The position numbers and the translations under genes are program-made. This document shows, piece by piece, positions 63,801 to 64,000 of a DNA stretch of 64,000 nt. How positions within the stretch are numbered: the stretch's first letter is position 1; every line of letters begins with the position of its first letter. The notes beneath the pieces were generated by a model. It was not told the DNA's origin. It searched no databases and was given only the letters and a program-made list of their open reading frames with translations. The stretch comes from Diphasiastrum complanatum (taxonomy: Eukaryota; Streptophyta; Lycopodiopsida; Lycopodiales; Lycopodiaceae): assembly GCA_029204225.1 (NCBI GenBank), contig CM055100.1:22881810-22945809 (forward strand), read 5' to 3'.

Positions 63801-64000
63801 CGTCTATACCATAGTCGACGCCGCCGGCAGATTCAGTTTTTGGTCCAGTGGGATGGTCGTCCTATTGAGGAGGCTACATGGGAGCCTATTGATGTGTTTT
63901 ATCATACACCATTACTTGCAGATCAGGCTCGTGCTCTTGCTGCACTTGTTGATTCCTCTACATCAGATGTTCCTCTAGCTGTTGATGCACCAGGGCTTGC
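60872..64000 (+). pseudogene. Gypsy pol: RT, RNase H, integrase, chromodomain, one frameshift
   Basis: The 695-codon frame 60872-62959 starts with a non-conserved leader (about 1-100), then RT: CIDYRALNKLTIRNQYPIPH, SKIDLRSGYYQIRMHP, YEFRVLPFGVTN and catalytic LVYFDDILIFSQS. RNase H has LVETDASNVGLGALL and HEKELLAIIYALKKWRHYLY. The integrase finger has GGHFGFQKSYARLKDHFYWP and CPFCLHNKYSRSK, and the core starts TDISMDFILGLPH. One extra base near 62947 shifts the frame. The other frame then stays open to the window end with VVDRFSKQAHFIPVRST, ILSDRDSKFTSIFW, DGQSEVLNRILEDYL, CDVFHVSLLRAA and the chromodomain FLVQWDGRPIEEATWEP. No gag or protease precedes it. Confidence 0.92.

Larger units (their letters stand above)
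60122..64000 (+). mobile_element. Ty3/gypsy element lacking gag, cut by the right window edge
   Basis: LTR 60122-60539, primer-binding site TGGTATCAGAGC 60540-60551, a CT-rich leader, then RT at about 61190. Only 0.65 kb separates the primer site from RT, so gag, knuckle and protease are deleted. RT, RNase H, integrase and chromodomain are well preserved with a single frameshift. The 3' LTR lies beyond the window. Confidence 0.92.

Noticed and set aside
48100-64000. Search for upstream MBOAT exons on the minus strand
   Set aside because: No minus-strand stretch with AG/GT borders and GUP1-like text was found outside the TE sequence; the exons are probably beyond the window.

Overview
The window is nuclear DNA of a land plant. 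It holds two real, intron-containing host genes buried in nested retrotransposons. Long TE-filled introns, several decayed Ty1/copia and Ty3/gypsy families and an L1-like LINE family suggest a large plant genome, perhaps a fern or other non-seed plant. That lineage guess is inference only; no marker in the window fixes it.

Host gene 1 (+, 4898-13546) is a complete type-2 tryptophan synthase beta chain. I rebuilt six exons whose phases all agree, giving 497 aa with an N-terminal targeting sequence. Intron 2 is 5.8 kb and contains a decayed copia element (6392-10974). Host gene 2 (-, 21367-47730, 5' end outside the window) encodes the C-terminal 203 aa of a GUP1-like MBOAT membrane acyltransferase. 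Seven exons lie at 21367-23345. The next upstream exon is only 63 bp and sits at 47668-47730, so one intron is about 24.3 kb. The two genes are convergent, with about 7.8 kb of decayed copia and gypsy sequence between them.

The 24-kb intron contains, from left to right: a gypsy 5' end (25.4-26.7 kb); a pair of direct LTR-like repeats (26.7 and 32.7 kb); two copies of an unidentified element with palindromic GGAACG ends and exon-like cargo (27.3-28.2 and 29.7-30.5 kb); a gypsy RNase H remnant; and a cluster of at least seven LINE copies (32.97-47.13 kb). A 3.9-kb LTR element with no coding capacity (41645-45559) sits inside one LINE. The LINEs are joined head to tail through (TC)n tracts. Their 3' ends share a 29-30 nt stem-loop with compensatory base changes, followed by AATAAA and then (TC)n instead of poly(A).

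To the right of the isolated MBOAT exon (48-64 kb) there is an LTR fragment, an old gypsy (about 48.4-59.1 kb), a younger minus-strand chromodomain gypsy inserted in its integrase (52033-58394, TSD CTTAG), and a third gypsy with no gag (60122 to beyond the window end). The missing 5' exons of the MBOAT gene probably lie beyond 64 kb.

No CRISPR arrays, rRNA genes or convincing tRNA genes were seen. The recurring TGGTATCAGAGC strings are retrotransposon primer-binding sites. Coding calls for the two host genes rest on splice-site and phase consistency and on remembered family motifs; no database search was possible.
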